This document shows, piece after piece, positions 62,361-64,000 of a stretch of 64,000 nt of DNA. Below the pieces are notes generated by a model, which worked only from the letters and a program-made list of their open reading frames with translations, searched no databases and had not been told where the DNA came from. A program made the translations under genes and the position numbers. Source of the stretch: Chrysomallon squamiferum (taxonomy: Eukaryota; Mollusca; Gastropoda; Neomphalida; Peltospiridae); the NCBI GenBank assembly GCA_012295275.1, contig CM022673.1, positions 20,203,810 to 20,267,809 on the forward strand, written 5' to 3'. Within the stretch, counting starts at the first letter, position 1. Each line of letters opens with the position of its first letter.

Positions 62361-62990
62361 AATAATCCATGTGTGAAAATATGACTTGTTACTATGTCAT
62401 GGAAATTAGTAACAGGTCTGCTGTTCATCCATTCATTTCCTGAAGTTAATTTATTAATGCCTGCTTTGTAAAGGTTCCTTTTTTCTGGAATTGAACTTTC
62501 TTAAAACAGGACATTAAAAAAAATAATAATAATAATTACAATGACACAATACCAATAAGAACAACAACAATAATAATAATGTCGACAATTAAAAACCTCT
62601 ACACCAAGTGAAAAATTCAATTTATTTATTCATACTTAAATTATTATTTACACTTTTGATTTAAATCTTTCACAGCATTATCAAATGTAAATTCAATTAA
62701 AATTTCTTAGAAAGACACTGAATGCTAAAATTATAAAAACATTTTTGAAATAAAATAAATAATAAATATTGGTTAATTAACATAAAAATGTATAATTCAA
62801 CAAACAAAAAAATAATAAAATAAATAAAAAATATAAAACATTATATAATAATAGAAGATCATTTGTCACATATATAAAACACTTCTATGGGATTAGTTTT
62901 CATTCATAATGCTATGTTGTTTATTTAGCAGGTGAAGAACAACAACATCTGGAAATGAAAGTTTTATTGCTGTTTGAAAAGAAGCAAAAA

Positions 62991-63311
62991 TTACTCTGCA
63001 ATTATTGCCTTCAGCTGCATGTTGCTTTCAACAATTGGGTCTTGTTCCACAGTTTCTATGCTTCATTTAGCTTAGACATTAGATTCTGCAGCTGTTCTAT
63101 CCAGTAAGGTATATAATTTCATCTTGTTCTTCTTTGGATCATTTCCTTTACAGCTTTTGAGAATGAGTGTATTGAACTCTTTGCCAATGTTAATATTGCC
63201 TGTATGGATATCTCTCAGGTTGGAGAAAACATCCAATTTGCCTTTTCGCAACTCCATGTTGACAGTCCTCCTGAGAACCACTGTGAGTTTCATTAGTCTG
63301 TGGCTCTGCAA
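62991..63311 (-). pseudogene. unrecognised protein fragment with frameshift
   Basis: The minus strand opens at 63311 and reads NMELRKGKLDVFSNLRDI, then GKEFNTLILKSCKGNDPKK and MKLYTLLD. A frame change continues it as IEQLQNLMSKLNEA, then after a stop as ETVEQDPIVESNMQLKAIIA with a stop at 62991. The composition (charged, helical, heptad-like) looks like a real protein C-terminus, about 100 residues in all. I cannot name the family. Two frame breaks suggest a pseudogene or an old retrocopy. Confidence 0.4.
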
Positions 63312-64000
63312 GTTTTAGGCAGCAAATTGCAACAAAAGCTAGGTTTGCAGTGGTTGTCGAGAAAAGATGTAGGAGGATCTTGAGAACAACTTAATAGTTG
63401 GAGCTACTGATTTATCTGCCAGTCTTCTAGTACATCTGCTTTAAGAACTTTCTCAAACAATTTCAAATTTTGTTAATGGCTTTAAAGTCACACAGTGACA
63501 GTTATGTTCTCTATATTAATATCCAGTGCAGCAAGGATAGATGTCTATTGTGAAGTCTTTCTCTAAAATTAATCTTTGTTTTTGAGATTTCTTCAGTATT
63601 CCATTGTGTTTTTAATATCTTGTCTTTTTTTTTACCACCAGTAGCTTTATCTGATAGATTTCATAACCTGACATCACTGAACGGATTACGAGGAATTACC
63701 TGTAGCTTATGGCATAGAACCCATCATTCTTCCACCCTGGTGGGTGGCCAGTGCTCCAGCATCATCTCTCAAGTTTCTGTTGTGGGACTGATGTGACAGA
63801 ATTAGCATTTATAGGGATTCTGGCCAAGACTTCACCCCTTGACCAGTCCAGCTTGGGAATCTCTACAAGGAGCTGTCGTTCTTGCTGGTATATATCTCTC
63901 TGGTAATTAGACACTGAAGTTACCTCACCACATAATAAACACTCATCTACACACTAAACACTAAACACAAACATACTGTCACAACATAGACAAACACACT
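63312..64000. other. right edge, possible dispersed-repeat sequence
   Basis: Sequence becomes GC-richer near 63700-63880. The minus strand near 63.85 kb reads QLLVEIPKLDWSRGEVLARI without start or clear domain, likely part of a repeat or an exon of a gene lying further right. Not resolvable here. Confidence 0.3.

Overview
The window looks like animal nuclear DNA: AT-rich, intron-dense and full of microsatellites ((TACA)n, (CT)n, (TTA)n), with Tc1/mariner, LINE and Ty3/gypsy debris. The long TACA/CT tracts and transposon mix recall molluscan, perhaps cephalopod, genomes. That placement is an inference; no species-diagnostic gene is present.

Positions 1759-38831 (+) hold one large gene. I could chain 53 exons by hand with splice phase preserved at every junction: 7,750 nt, about 2,582 codons, then TAA. 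The first exon starts in phase 2, so the true 5' end lies upstream. The encoded extracellular protein reads, in order: about 27 leucine-rich repeats, LRR C-terminal cap, FN3-like domain, fibro-slime/PA14-type domain, two cadherin-type repeats, F5/8C discoidin domain, Cys-rich TNFR/GCC2-like region, EGF domains, thrombospondin type 3 calcium repeats, the thrombospondin C-terminal lectin-like domain, and a final LamG/concanavalin-like domain. LRRs plus cadherin upstream of a thrombospondin C-terminal region match, as I recall, the invertebrate 'mega-thrombospondin' class. The fibro-slime, discoidin and terminal LamG modules make this architecture worth close study.

Its introns carry a Tc1/mariner fragment (4.3-4.7 kb), an inverted pair of LTR-like repeats (10.0-10.4 and 15.3-15.8 kb), an antisense degenerate LINE (16.2-20.9 kb), a MULE/FLYWCH-type fragment (21.5-21.8 kb) and a mariner-type MITE (24.2 kb). 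Three introns in the thrombospondin module use GC rather than GT donors. One intron holds a 49-bp tandem repeat built from the upstream exon end and its splice donor.

From 39 to 64 kb I see no convincing multi-exon gene. This part holds Tc1 and Ty3/gypsy remnants (39.3-41.2 kb), one intact signal-peptide ORF on the minus strand (41.5-42.1 kb), a 57-bp minisatellite open on both strands (42.6-44.75 kb), a composite satellite (44.8-47.8 kb), a 69-bp array with a 206-bp higher-order repeat (48.7-50.6 kb), a mariner MITE with about 66-bp terminal inverted repeats (53.0-53.6 kb), a 239-bp direct duplication (60.9/62.1 kb) and a broken gene-like ORF (63 kb).
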